DNA of 42,290 nt, taken from Antrihabitans cavernicola. GTDB taxonomy: Bacteria > Actinomycetota > Actinomycetes > Mycobacteriales > Mycobacteriaceae. The notes beneath the pieces were generated by a model. It was not told the DNA's origin. It did not search any database and worked only from the letters and a program-made list of their open reading frames with translations. This document shows positions 31,163 to 39,536 of the stretch, one piece after another. Positions within the stretch are counted from its first letter, which is position 1, and the number at the start of each line of letters is the position of its first letter. The translations under genes and the position numbers were made by a program. The DNA lies in the NCBI RefSeq assembly GCF_008297975.1, contig NZ_VLNY01000026.1:1-42290 (forward strand). The letters are read 5' to 3'.

Positions 31163-31331
31163 CGTTTCTTCCCCTTCGATCGGAATGTGTATCTACCCAC
31201 CAGGGATACCCAGACACTGGTCGGCAACACCTGAATCGATGCATCAACGATGCGCGTTGGGAACGCCAGGTGGGATCTCTATCGGGATGGCTAATGGATT
31301 GACGCCCGCACGGACGGGGTATCGCCCCAGG

Positions 31332-32540
31332 GTGAATCCCCACACCTACGGCAAGTACGTTTTTGTCGACGTCTTGATCATCGGCGGCGGTAACGCAGGC
31401 CTCAGTGCGGCAGGGCGACTGCTCCGTCGCGGCGTCACCGGTGTCGCTGTCATAGAACCCCACCGTGTGCATACCTACCGCCCGCAACTCTCGTATGTGG
31501 GTGCAGGCCAGTCGTCGATGAACAGCGCCGAACGCACCCAGCGGTCGGTGACCCCACGCGGGTGCACCTGGATCGCAGACTCCGCGGTGTCTGTCGATAC
31601 TGCGACGCGCACGGTGCGCTGCGCCTCGGGTGTGAGTTTCCGCTACCGGGACCTGGTGTTGGGGCCTGGTCTGGTGCCGGACACCAAGGCGCTGCCCGGC
31701 ATCTTCGAGGCCCTCGAATCACCCACGGTAGCGAGCAATTACCTCGACAGGGCCGAACAGACATGGAAACTGGTGCAGTCCATGCCGATCCGAGGACGTG
31801 CAGTGTTCACGGTGCCCAGAGCACCAGTCAGCTGCACCGGAACCACCATCAAACCGCTCTTTCTCGCTGCCGACCACTGGCGGCGAACCAGACGTCTGCC
31901 GGGTGTGGACATCACCCTCGTCATCGACCGCGCAGCATTGTTGCCCTCGGCGGATCTGACCACCGAACTCCTGCGCCACCTCGATGATCTCGGTGTTCAA
32001 GTCTTGCACCGAACCAGGGTGAGCAAACTGAACCCGGACGAATCCACGATCACCGTCACCGGCGACGAGGGGTGCACGACTTTGCCCTACGACATGCTCC
32101 ATCTCGTCCCACGATTTCGGGGCCCACGCTGGGTGCACGACTCGGGTCTGACCGGAGACGATCCGCACGGCCTCGTCGACATCGACCCACACACGTTCCG
32201 ACACCGCACCCACCCGAACGTCTGGGCGGCCGGAGACGGAGCCACCGTCGACACCGACCCCTCCGGTGGTGCGTTGCGCAAACAGATCTCGATCCTGGTG
32301 GACAACCTGCTAGCAGCCAGACGCAACGAAGCCGTCAGCCGCTACGACGGTTACACCGTCGCCCCGATCGCCACCGATGCTCGACGCCTCATCGTAGGCG
32401 AATTCGACCGCTCGGGATCGCTCGCATCGTCGCTACCCTCTTTAATCGACCCGCTCAAGCCACGTCGCACGGCGTGGGCGTTCGACCGCTACGTGCTGCC
32501 GCGGATCTACTGGAACCTGCTCCTCAACGGGCACCTCTGA
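31332..32540 (+). CDS. Sulfide:quinone reductase-like FAD oxidoreductase
   Basis: A 402-residue flavoprotein from a GTG at 31332; the upstream open frame is not protein-like and the site is weak, so the start is uncertain. FAD motif: VLIIGGGNAGLSAAGRLLRR. The SQR-type features include HTYRPQLSYVGAGQ, VSCTGTTIKPLFLAADHW (one Cys in the place of the first SQR catalytic Cys) and NVWAAGDGATVDTDPSGGAL. The second redox Cys of classical SQR appears absent in the C-terminal part. It could be an SQR of a two-cysteine-lacking type or an NDH-2-like enzyme. The C-terminal amphipathic segment (WAFDRYVLPRIYWNLLLNGH) would attach it to the membrane. Confidence 0.85.
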   Translation: MNPHTYGKYVFVDVLIIGGGNAGLSAAGRLLRRGVTGVAVIEPHRVHTYRPQLSYVGAGQSSMNSAERTQRSVTPRGCTWIADSAVSVDTATRTVRCASGVSFRYRDLVLGPGLVPDTKALPGIFEALESPTVASNYLDRAEQTWKLVQSMPIRGRAVFTVPRAPVSCTGTTIKPLFLAADHWRRTRRLPGVDITLVIDRAALLPSADLTTELLRHLDDLGVQVLHRTRVSKLNPDESTITVTGDEGCTTLPYDMLHLVPRFRGPRWVHDSGLTGDDPHGLVDIDPHTFRHRTHPNVWAAGDGATVDTDPSGGALRKQISILVDNLLAARRNEAVSRYDGYTVAPIATDARRLIVGEFDRSGSLASSLPSLIDPLKPRRTAWAFDRYVLPRIYWNLLLNGHL

Positions 32541-32963
32541 TCAGCCCGGTCCGCCCGTTGTGTTCTTCTCGAGTCGGACACGGTTTCACCGCGCGAGGAT
32601 GGGTACACCAGCAGAGTCGAGAAAGGAACATCGGGTACCAACCACATGCTCGTAGGTAGACGTCGGTTCGATACCGACACCAGGGCGCGGCCGCCCAGGC
32701 GGAAACCCCAACCATGTCGCGTAACTGCGCCGCTCAAACGAAACGAGGTCGAACATATTGAGTCGGAAAACGTCGAGATTCCTCAAACTCTTCGACGAAG
32801 CCACAGCCCAGGACCGGATCCGGCCGCAGTCCGTCCCGTCGCCGACAACTCGGTCCAAGCATCCATCCGGCGCCGATCTGTCCAGGCCTGCGTCCGATAC
32901 CGCGAGTCAGCGCTGGGACCTGCACCATCGCGCATCGTCGCGGCCCCAATCCACCGGCAGCCC
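32541..32963. other. Intergenic region, 423 bp
   Basis: Open frames exist but have no protein-like composition. It separates the SQR-like gene from the short module gene at 32964 and may contain the latter's promoter. No repeat or RNA was recognised. Confidence 0.35.
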
Positions 32964-33203
32964 GTGAACAGCTCCGGCACCGAGTTCGACTGCACCGCAA
33001 TCCTCGCCGAATTTCTGGCATCGATCTACAACACCGACTCGACCCACTGGACACTGCATCGCCAGCTCGGTGCGTTCCTACACGCATCCCCGGGCCGGGT
33101 CGACGTCTTCGACGACGACTCCGCCTACAACACCATTCACCTCGCGATCCTCAATGCACACCGACGAGCGGTCCATGCGGTCGCGCACCCAGGCAGGACC
33201 TGA
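32964..33203 (+). CDS. Short paralogue of the 107-aa PAS/ANTAR-module protein
   Basis: A 79-residue protein from GTG at 32964. AEFLASIYNTDSTHWTLHRQ, LGAFLHASPGRVDVF, and DDDSAYNTIHLAILNAHRRA align with the first ~65 residues of the protein at 7547-7870 (AEF-x-S-x-Y, HW-L-RQL-AFL, DD-AY-T). The C-terminal extension of that protein is missing. It is on the opposite strand to the nearby FHA gene. Function unknown; conservation near FHA/ANTAR genes suggests a role in the same signalling system. Just after the stop, AAAGGTGTCAGGCACCAACC at 33212-33231 may be a weak terminator. Confidence 0.6.
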   Translation: MNSSGTEFDCTAILAEFLASIYNTDSTHWTLHRQLGAFLHASPGRVDVFDDDSAYNTIHLAILNAHRRAVHAVAHPGRT

Positions 33204-33470
33204 AACGCCCTAAAAGGTGTCAGGCACCAACCTTGATCAGCTCGGCGCACCGAACCTGGACGACCCCTCGCATCCATTCGACACCGACTCCTGCGGCGGC
33301 TTTCGAATCTGTCCTGCCCTGCTCGGCGCCGTCGCCCAATCATCTGATGTGCAGATCCGGATTAAGGCTCTCCCCGGTCGCCACGATTGACCGAGGCCGC
33401 ACTCGATTCGCAGCGCATTGTGCCGGATCGAGTTGTTCGGTGCGGCCGGTGACCGAGAAGAACACACGGT

Positions 33471-33914
33471 TCAGCGAGCCGCGGCAGCCGTGATATACGT
33501 GAGCCGGAACTTTCCGATACGAATCTCGTCGCCGTCGCTGAGTGAGGCGGTATCGACGGATTCCCCGTTGCGGTAGGTGCCGTTGAGGCTCCCGACATCA
33601 GCGACCTGCAAACCGTCCTCGTCGCGCCGGAACTCGGCATGACGGCGGCTGACGGTGACGTCATCGAGAAAGATGTCGCTGTCTATATGCCTACCGACTG
33701 TGATGATCGCAGCGTCGAGCAAGAACTGCGCGCCGCGATTGGGCCCCCGGGTCACGACGAGCAGCCCGGCACCGCGCGGGGGTGGACCAACCGCGACCGG
33801 CCGTGCGGGGTCGGGAGTCGGATCGTTGTGCTCATCAGCGAGTTCTGCGCGGAAATGCTCCGTGTGCTGCGCCGGTCGCCCATGCTCGTCCGGCCGCTCG
33901 TTCTTGTCGATCAC
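33471..33914 (-). CDS. FHA-domain protein, second GarA-like paralogue
   Basis: A 147-residue protein, paralogous to that at 6253-6732. It has an acidic, disordered N-terminus, then RGAGLLVVTRGPNRGAQFLL, VGRHIDSDIFLDDVTVSRRH and SLNGTYRNGESVDTASLSDG with all phosphothreonine contacts. The GarA ETTS switch motif is again absent. The start is set at GTG 33914 by comparison: both genes show GGAGGAG a few bases before an xTGATCGACAAGAA start, although an in-frame ATG occurs six bases earlier. The frame extends upstream into an ANTAR remnant. Confidence 0.87.
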   Translation of the reverse strand: MIDKNERPDEHGRPAQHTEHFRAELADEHNDPTPDPARPVAVGPPPRGAGLLVVTRGPNRGAQFLLDAAIITVGRHIDSDIFLDDVTVSRRHAEFRRDEDGLQVADVGSLNGTYRNGESVDTASLSDGDEIRIGKFRLTYITAAAAR

Positions 33915-33920
33915 AGCCAT

Positions 33921-34082
33921 CTCCTCCCGGCGCTGCGGGTCCAGCTCAGCGTACGCCACTGGATGTTGGTGGCCTGCGGCGTCGATGAGCTCCTCGAACG
34001 CCAGCCCTTGGCGACACCGTCGTGCGGCGATGAGAATGCCTTCCGCCTGATCGAGTGCGACTCGCACGGTGCCGCAATGCAA
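33921..34082 (-). pseudogene. ANTAR-domain remnant
   Basis: The minus frame upstream of the FHA gene reads VRVALDQAEGILIAARRCRQ and GLAFEELIDAAGHQHPVAYA. This follows the ANTAR helices (x-x-IEQAKGxLMARxGCSxxEAFxxL). It runs without a stop into the FHA gene, so an ANTAR-FHA fusion can be read. However, no PAS domain or start precedes it, and the frames before it are incoherent. I take it as the tail of a decayed PAS-ANTAR gene in the same order as at 6253-7550. Confidence 0.55.
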
Positions 34083-34184
34083 CGCGATCGATTTCCGATT
34101 CTGTCGATGACGACCTCACCGAGCGAACTGCGAGCCGGCGGCCTCCACCTTCCCGCGCCTCGTGACCAACTCGACCGTAAACAC

Positions 34185-34201
34185 TACGCAATCATTGCGT
34201 A
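34185..34201. promoter_or_regulatory. Palindromic operator, probable MarR site 1
   Basis: TACGCAATCATTGCGTA is a perfect 17-bp palindrome (8-1-8). It lies 75-91 bp before the membrane protein at 34276 and shares CGCAATnATTGCG with the two sites beside the MarR gene. A further half site ACGCAATC follows at 34203-34210. Confidence 0.65.
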
Positions 34202-34275
34202 CACGCAATCGATGGCGGAAGATGAGGGGAGAACGTGTGAATCGAATGCTAAGTGAAGACGGAAGGGACGAGTCG

Positions 34276-34533
34276 ATGCGAAACGACGTTGTCGGATACA
34301 TCGGATACGTTTTGGTCTTGATCGGCGCCGCGGCGGGCGGTCTCTGGCTTATTGCGTTGGGTTATGGCTCGACAACCCGCGCAACCATTGCCGGGGTGGT
34401 GGCTGTCGTGCTGCTGGTCGCTGGGATCGGCACCTTGACGCTGATTCACCTGCGCCGACAGGTCATCGATCCGGTGGAACCGGAGCCCACCGCCAACGAA
34501 GTGTCAAAGTATCGAAACCAGCATCCGCGCTGA
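34276..34533 (+). CDS. Small two-helix membrane protein
   Basis: An 85-residue protein from ATG 34276, behind GGAAGGGACG; longer upstream starts are not protein-like. Two transmembrane segments: DVVGYIGYVLVLIGAAAGGL then WLIALGY (~4-30), and TIAGVVAVVLLVAGIGTLTL (~37-58). A short charged tail follows. No family is known to me. The perfect palindrome upstream, matching the MarR gene operators, suggests it belongs to that regulon. It converges on the MarR gene. Confidence 0.65.
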   Translation: MRNDVVGYIGYVLVLIGAAAGGLWLIALGYGSTTRATIAGVVAVVLLVAGIGTLTLIHLRRQVIDPVEPEPTANEVSKYRNQHPR

Positions 34534-34556
34534 CATTCTCGCCGCTGGGTGCGAAT

Positions 34557-35054
34557 TCAATTGGGCCAGCCGAGCTTCCACGCGTTGTCGGTGAACGACT
34601 CGCCGGCACCGTTGGCGAACGCTGTCATCGCCGTTTCCAGTCCGCGCCTGCGACGCTCGGGTACGCGTGTGAGCACGTCTGCGACTGCCGCGCGGCGATG
34701 CGAGATAACCGAGTCCACCAAATCGCGACCGCGATCGGTGAGCTCGAGCACCAAGTTGCGCCGGTCGGTCGTCGACTCGCGGCGCAGCAGCAACCCAGTG
34801 GCGACCAGGCGGTCACAGGCCCGGGTGGCGTTGGAGGGATGAATTCCCATGGCTTCGGCCAGCCTGTTGAGGTTGAGGGTTCCGCGGCTCTCGATGAGCA
34901 CCAACACCCGTAGCTGGGGCAGCGTGACCTGATCCTCTACCTCTGCGACCGACTGTGCGGCGATACCGATCAGGGCTCGTGCGGCCCGCATCATCGCATC
35001 GATCTGCGCTTCGGTGGCGAGAGCAGTTGCGGTGCCGGGTTCCTGAGAAATCAT
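34557..35054 (-). CDS. MarR-family transcriptional regulator
   Basis: A 165-residue protein from ATG 35054. Winged helix: VTLPQLRVLVLIESRG, TLNLNRLAEAMGIHPSNATR (recognition helix), ACDRLVATGLLLRRESTTDR with the wing RRNLVLELTDRG. C-terminal helices ending TAMTAFANGAGESF provide the dimer interface. MarR proteins usually repress divergent operons and release on binding a small phenolic or lipid ligand. Two matching palindromes lie between it and the divergent GH15 operon, supporting self-regulation and control of that operon. Confidence 0.92.
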   Translation of the reverse strand: MISQEPGTATALATEAQIDAMMRAARALIGIAAQSVAEVEDQVTLPQLRVLVLIESRGTLNLNRLAEAMGIHPSNATRACDRLVATGLLLRRESTTDRRNLVLELTDRGRDLVDSVISHRRAAVADVLTRVPERRRRGLETAMTAFANGAGESFTDNAWKLGWPN

Positions 35055-35084
35055 TGTGTGATTATCGCCGAGCCCTTGCTGTAT

Positions 35085-35097
35085 CGCAATAGTTGCG
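35085..35097. promoter_or_regulatory. Operator, probable MarR site 2
   Basis: CGCAATAGTTGCG is an imperfect palindrome, with CGCAA and TTGCG arms. It lies 31 bp upstream of the MarR start codon in the divergent MarR/GH15 interval. It differs from the CGCAATnATTGCG consensus of the other two sites at one position. Its centre is 29 bp from that of site 3. Confidence 0.6.
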
Positions 35098-35113
35098 CAT
35101 ACGGTTGCGGTAG

Positions 35114-35126
35114 CGCAATTATTGCG
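35114..35126. promoter_or_regulatory. Operator, probable MarR site 3
   Basis: CGCAATTATTGCG is a perfect 13-bp palindrome (6-1-6) ending about 15 bp before the GH15 start codon. A bound protein here would block the GH15 ribosome binding site or promoter region. Confidence 0.65.
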
Positions 35127-35140
35127 AAGGCGCTCAGCGG

Positions 35141-36985
35141 ATGCGACCACTCACTCTCGAGGATGGGATCGACAATCACATGACAATCGGACAAGCGGCC
35201 GCCGCAGCCTCGCGGGTCGATGCCGCCACCCAATACCTCTCGGCAGCAACACAGTTCGCGCCACATGCACTTCGGGAGTACGCGCTGCTCGCGGACGGCG
35301 AGCGCGGCATTCTTGTCGGTCCGCGCGGCGATTTCGTGTGGATGTGCGCGCCGCGGTGGGATTCCGAGGCGGTGTTCTCCGCCCTGATCGGTGGGAGCGG
35401 GGGATATGCCGTTACCCCGACACATACCCGCTTCGTCTGGGGCGGCTACTACGAGGATCGGTCACTGATCTGGCGTTCGCGGTGGGTGAGGGACACCGGA
35501 ATCATCGAATGCCGGGAAGCACTCGCCTTCCCGGGGGATCCGAATAGAGCCGTTGTTCTGCGCCGCATCGTTGCGGTCGACGGTGACGTTCAGGTTCGGG
35601 TCGCCCTCGATGCCCGCGCCGGGTTCGGTGACCTCCCGATGCATGAATTATCCAGCCGGGACGGAGTTTTCACCGCGAGGACAGGGCCACTGCGGTTGCG
35701 GTGGTCCGGCGCCGCAACTGCGCATACCTTGGCGGACGGCACACTCGAGACACTGATCGAGGTCCGCGAGGGCGCCCACCACGACTTGGTGCTGGAGCTG
35801 TCGGACCGGCCACTGTCCCACGACGGCGTCGACCCACAGATCGCGTGGCGAGCAACCGAACGGGCGTGGGCCGACGCAGTCCCCGCATTCGCCGATACCT
35901 TGGCCGACCGCGATGCCCAGCACTCGTACGCCGTACTGCGCGGCATGACAAGCGCGGGCGGCGGCATGGTTGCCGCAGCGACCATGTCGCTGCCCGAACG
36001 CGCTGAACAGGGCCGCAACTACGACTATCGGTACTCGTGGATTCGTGACCAGTGTTATGCCGGGCAAGCGATCGCGGCGGCTGGAGCGCTTCCGCTGCTC
36101 GACGACGCTGTCGGTTTCGTCGCCGCACGCATCCTCGACGACGGCCCGGACCTGAAGCCCGCGTACACCATCACCGGTAGCGCGGTCCCTGACGAACGCA
36201 CCCTCGATCTACCCGGATATCCCGGCGGCAGTGCCAAGACTGGGAACTGGGTCAACAACCAGTTCCAACTCGACGCGTTCGGTGAGGCGCTGTTGCTGTT
36301 CGGTGCGGCCGGGCGACTGGACTGCCTCGACTCGGTCCACTGGCGAGCCGTCGTAGCCGCGGTCAGCGCGATCGAAAAACGGTGGGGCGAGCCGGATGCC
36401 GGCATCTGGGAGCTCGACAACAGCCGCTGGGCGCATTCCCGACTCGCCTGTGCTGCCGGACTTCGCGCGATCGCGCCGCTTTCCCCGGCGTCGCAGAGCG
36501 CGAAATGGAGTCAGTTGGCCGACATGCTCGTCGCGGACACCACGCGGGACTGCCGACACCCCTCGGGGCGGTGGCAACGAAGTCCCGAGGACGCCCGTAT
36601 CGACGTGGCCTTGTTGATGCCTGCGATCCGGGGCGCAGTTCCGGCAGAGGATCCGCGGAGCCGAGCAACGCTCGAGGCGGTTCGCGTCGAGCTCGCCGAT
36701 CAGGGCTACGTGTACCGGTTCCGGCAAGACGATCGGCCGCTGGCCGAATCCGAGGGTGCATTTTCGTTGTGCGGCTTCTTGATTGCACTCGCCGACCACC
36801 AGCAAGGCAACGAGCTCGCAGCTGTTCGCTGGTTCGAACGCAACCGCGCGGCGTGCGGGCCTCCGGGGTTGTTCACCGAGGAATACGACATCGGCCAGCG
36901 CCAGCTACGCGGCAACCTCCCACAGGCTTTCGTCCACGCAGTCTTCTTCGAGACCGCACACCGACTCACCCAACCCTGGTCGTAG
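35141..36985 (+). CDS. Glycoside hydrolase family 15 (glucoamylase/trehalase-like)
   Basis: A 614-residue GH15-type protein: an N-terminal beta-domain (YALLADGERGILVGPRGDFV, WMCAPRWDSEAVFSALIGG) and a C-terminal (alpha/alpha)6 barrel. Key parts: RNYDYRYSWIRDQCYAGQAI, the general acid Glu in WGEPDAGIWELDNSRWAHSR, and the general base Glu in GLFTEEYD. In actinobacteria this group includes trehalases and glucoamylases; here the substrate is not determinable. No signal peptide, so cytoplasmic. The ATG at 35141 has GAAGG ten bases before; ATG 35180 is an alternative. It heads an operon whose expression is probably controlled by the MarR gene divergent from it. Confidence 0.9.
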   Translation: MRPLTLEDGIDNHMTIGQAAAAASRVDAATQYLSAATQFAPHALREYALLADGERGILVGPRGDFVWMCAPRWDSEAVFSALIGGSGGYAVTPTHTRFVWGGYYEDRSLIWRSRWVRDTGIIECREALAFPGDPNRAVVLRRIVAVDGDVQVRVALDARAGFGDLPMHELSSRDGVFTARTGPLRLRWSGAATAHTLADGTLETLIEVREGAHHDLVLELSDRPLSHDGVDPQIAWRATERAWADAVPAFADTLADRDAQHSYAVLRGMTSAGGGMVAAATMSLPERAEQGRNYDYRYSWIRDQCYAGQAIAAAGALPLLDDAVGFVAARILDDGPDLKPAYTITGSAVPDERTLDLPGYPGGSAKTGNWVNNQFQLDAFGEALLLFGAAGRLDCLDSVHWRAVVAAVSAIEKRWGEPDAGIWELDNSRWAHSRLACAAGLRAIAPLSPASQSAKWSQLADMLVADTTRDCRHPSGRWQRSPEDARIDVALLMPAIRGAVPAEDPRSRATLEAVRVELADQGYVYRFRQDDRPLAESEGAFSLCGFLIALADHQQGNELAAVRWFERNRAACGPPGLFTEEYDIGQRQLRGNLPQAFVHAVFFETAHRLTQPWS

Positions 36986-37029
36986 CCATGAGCTTTCGAC
37001 CAGCACACCGCCACACCGAGGAGTACAGC

Positions 37030-38046
37030 ATGCCGCACAAACCAGGCCAGGTCGTCGTCGTCACCGGCGCGAGCGGGGGCATCGGCCGTGCCACCGCGAA
37101 GGCGTTCGGTGCCCGCGGAGCACGCGTTGCGCTGCTCGCCCGAGGCGAATCAGGTCTGGCAGGCGCTGCAGCCGATGTACGTGCGGGCGGGGGTGTCGCA
37201 CTCGAGATACCGACCGATGTCGCCGACCCCGATCAGGTGGAGGCGGCTGCCGCCCTGACGGAGGAGACCTTCGGACCGATCGACGTGTGGGTGAACGTCG
37301 CATTCACCTCCGTGTTCTCGCCGTTTGCCGAGATCACCGCGGCGGAATACAAACGGGTCACCGAGGTCAGCTACCTGGGTTACGTGTACGCCACCATGAC
37401 GGCACTGCGCAGGATGCGCCCGCGCGACACCGGAACCATCGTGCAGGTCGGCTCCGCACTCGCCTACCGCGGCATCCCCTTGCAGAGCGCGTACTGCGGG
37501 GCCAAGCACGCCATCCAGGGCTTCCATGAGTCGCTGCGCTGCGAACTGCTGCACGACAACAGCAATGTGCACGTGACGATGGTGCAGATGCCGGCCGTCA
37601 ACACCCCGCAGTTCTCCTGGGTGTTGTCCCGGCTGCCCAACCAAGCGCAGCCCGTTCCGCCGATCTATCAGCCCGAGGTGGCCGCCCGCGGGGTGCTCTA
37701 CGCGGCGGATCATCCTGCGCGACGCGAGTATTGGGTGGGTGCGAGCACTGCGGGAACGCTGATCGCCAATGCGATTGCACCGGGCCTGCTCGATCGTTAC
37801 CTGGCTCGGACCGGGTTTGCGTCGCAGCAGACGAACCGACCGCGACCGCCGGACGCACCGGTCAACCTGTGGGAACCGGCCGACGGCACCGGCGGCCGCG
37901 ACTTCGGATCTCATGGCATCTTCGACAAGAAGTCGCTCCGTGTCAGCCCACAATTGTGGGCCTCGCAACACCACGGATTGCTCGGCGCAACCACAGGCGT
38001 TCTCGCCGGCGCAACTGCCATGGCCGTCGCACGGGTCCGTCGATGA
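37030..38046 (+). CDS. Short-chain dehydrogenase/reductase (SDR)
   Basis: A 338-residue SDR with a classical N-terminal Rossmann: VVVTGASGGIGRATAKAFG. The catalytic Ser is in VQVGSALAYRGIP, with Tyr and Lys in SAYCGAKHAIQGFHESLR. The NAG motif appears as NVAF. The C-terminal ~90 residues extend past the SDR core and end in a hydrophobic stretch (LLGATTGVLAGATAMAVARV) that may anchor it. The start at 37030 is behind GAGGAG; an upstream ATG at 36988 lacks a site. It is next after GH15 and overlaps the following gene by ATGA, so it is co-transcribed. Substrate unknown; a sugar or sugar acid would fit the operon. Confidence 0.9.
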   Translation: MPHKPGQVVVVTGASGGIGRATAKAFGARGARVALLARGESGLAGAAADVRAGGGVALEIPTDVADPDQVEAAAALTEETFGPIDVWVNVAFTSVFSPFAEITAAEYKRVTEVSYLGYVYATMTALRRMRPRDTGTIVQVGSALAYRGIPLQSAYCGAKHAIQGFHESLRCELLHDNSNVHVTMVQMPAVNTPQFSWVLSRLPNQAQPVPPIYQPEVAARGVLYAADHPARREYWVGASTAGTLIANAIAPGLLDRYLARTGFASQQTNRPRPPDAPVNLWEPADGTGGRDFGSHGIFDKKSLRVSPQLWASQHHGLLGATTGVLAGATAMAVARVRR

Positions 38047-38429
38047 CTACGTTGACATTGCTCCGAACTGGTTGGGGTGCAGTCCTTCTCGTCGCACCGC
38101 GCAGCGTGGCGCGAGGGCCTGTCGGGTCGCTCGACGCTCGCGACATCCTGGTCGCGCGCATCCTCGGCGCACGCCAGCTTGTGCAAGCTGCGGCGACGGG
38201 ATCCGGCTCGTCGCACCGTCTTCGGGTTGCGAGCACGGGGGTCGACATCGTGCATGCGGCCAGCATGGCAGGCCTGGCCTTGATCGACGAACCGCACCGC
38301 AGGCCCGCCATCGTCGACGCCGTCGTTGCCTCCGGCTTTGCTGCAGCTGGTTGGGTCGCAGCGACTCGATCCCAGCGCGGTCACGCCGAAACCAGAACTG
38401 AATCAACATGTTTGGAGGACGTCCGATGA
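38043..38429 (+). CDS. Small hydrophobic protein of the operon
   Basis: A 128-residue protein, rich in A, V, L and G, with likely membrane-associated segments (TLLRTGWGAVLLVAPRSVA, VDIVHAASMAGLALID, AIVDAVVASGFAAAGWVAA). Families of this type occur beside oxidoreductases in actinobacteria without known function. It starts in ATGA with the SDR and ends in ATGA with the lipoprotein. Confidence 0.7.
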   Translation: MTTLTLLRTGWGAVLLVAPRSVARGPVGSLDARDILVARILGARQLVQAAATGSGSSHRLRVASTGVDIVHAASMAGLALIDEPHRRPAIVDAVVASGFAAAGWVAATRSQRGHAETRTESTCLEDVR

Positions 38430-39001
38430 TCTCACGATGGAGCGCTACGCTCAGGACGTGGGTCACGATCGCTCCAGTCGTAGCGGTTGCCACGATTGCG
38501 CTGTCCGGTTGTTCGGCCGGGCAGATCAGTCAGACAGCGAATCACGTTGCCGCGATCAACGGAAGTTCCGTTGACGTCGGTGACATTTCACTCCGCAACG
38601 TCTACCTGATCCCGGCCACTGCCGCAGGTACCTGTATCGAGCAACAGAACGGGTCGGCGCGACTCTCGTTCACTGCCGTCAACAACAGTTCATTCAGGCC
38701 GGACCGATTGATCGGGATCGAGAGCGACGCCGCCACCTCCGTAGACATCAACGCACCGGCGGCGGCCTTGACGCTGCAACCGAAAACCGCACTCGCTGCA
38801 GGCCAGCCGATCGAACAGGTGAAGGGCGCGACGGCGCCGGACGCGCCGATCGAGGTCGTCGTGAACAACCCGAACGAATTCACACGGCCCGGACTGACTG
38901 TTCCACTGACCTTTCGTTTCGAAAAGGCCGGCGCGGCAACCGTCGAGGTCCCGCTCGACGCATGCCCGACACCGCCACCATTGCCGTCGGCCGGCGCCTG
39001 A
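38426..39001 (+). CDS. Lipoprotein, LpqE-like (copper chaperone-type fold)
   Basis: A 191-residue protein. The signal peptide (WVTIAPVVAVATIALSGC) ends in the lipobox LSGC, so the mature protein would be lipid-anchored outside the cytoplasmic membrane. The body (DVGDISLRNVYLIPA, SARLSFTAVNNSSFRPDRLI, LTVPLTFRFEKAGAATVEVP) is a beta-sandwich with the pattern of mycobacterial LpqE-type lipoproteins, related to PCu(A)C chaperones. No Met/His copper motif is evident. The ATG at 38426 is behind GGAGGA and overlaps the preceding stop. Confidence 0.8.
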   Translation: MISRWSATLRTWVTIAPVVAVATIALSGCSAGQISQTANHVAAINGSSVDVGDISLRNVYLIPATAAGTCIEQQNGSARLSFTAVNNSSFRPDRLIGIESDAATSVDINAPAAALTLQPKTALAAGQPIEQVKGATAPDAPIEVVVNNPNEFTRPGLTVPLTFRFEKAGAATVEVPLDACPTPPPLPSAGA

Positions 39002-39056
39002 GCACACCGCTGCGAAGTCCGGCGCTGACGTGCGGACTTCCGAGGAAGGAATTGTG

Positions 39057-39536
39057 ATGAACTTATTTACACGCTCCCGACACACATCGACGGTGATCGA
39101 TCACCGAGTACACGGCATCGACCGGATGATCCGCAACGTCGAAACCGGACGTTTCGAGCGAAGCCTGGCCGGGCTCACCGCAGTGGGGTCGGTGGTGACG
39201 GCGGTCGAGATCTACTTCGAACACGACAGCGCAAGCTTCGGCAACAAGATGATGTGGTGGCCGGTGGTCCTCGGTCCTGTAGGCGCCGTCGCCGGAATCG
39301 CCGGATTCTTCGACAGGCGGATGGCGAAAACAGCGTTGCCACTTGCGTCGGCGGTGATTGTCGCGAACGGCCTGCAGGGCACCTACCTGCACGGCCGCGG
39401 CATCGCTCAGAAACCGGGCGGCTGGTCGAACTTCCGCTACAACATGGAGATGGGGCCACCGTTGATGGCGCCACTGTTGGTGACGATGGTCGGCGGAATG
39501 GGTCTACTCGCAGCACTACTCCGGCGCGAACAGTGA
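39057..39536 (+). CDS. Four-helix membrane protein of the gluconate-dehydrogenase-like cluster
   Basis: A 159-residue membrane protein with four predicted helices: LAGLTAVGSVVTAVEIYFE, MMWWPVVLGPVGAVAGIAGF, LPLASAVIVANGLQGTYLHG and PLLVTMVGGMGLLAALLRRE. The N-terminal ~38 residues are cytoplasmic-type and basic. Its place before the subunit-3-like and GMC genes suggests it anchors or receives electrons for that enzyme, although no haem-ligand pattern (CxxCH) is present. GTG of the next gene overlaps its stop. GGAAGGA precedes its ATG. Confidence 0.78.
   Translation: MNLFTRSRHTSTVIDHRVHGIDRMIRNVETGRFERSLAGLTAVGSVVTAVEIYFEHDSASFGNKMMWWPVVLGPVGAVAGIAGFFDRRMAKTALPLASAVIVANGLQGTYLHGRGIAQKPGGWSNFRYNMEMGPPLMAPLLVTMVGGMGLLAALLRREQ

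Noticed and set aside
33212-33231. GGTGTCAGGCACC hairpin-like sequence after the 79-aa gene
   Set aside because: The arms are short and the stem is interrupted, with no T-run, so I do not list it as a terminator.
33471-34082. An ANTAR-FHA fusion protein of 203 residues
   Set aside because: The start would be TTG without a site and the ANTAR part lacks its partner domain. Comparison with the first FHA gene places the real start at 33914.
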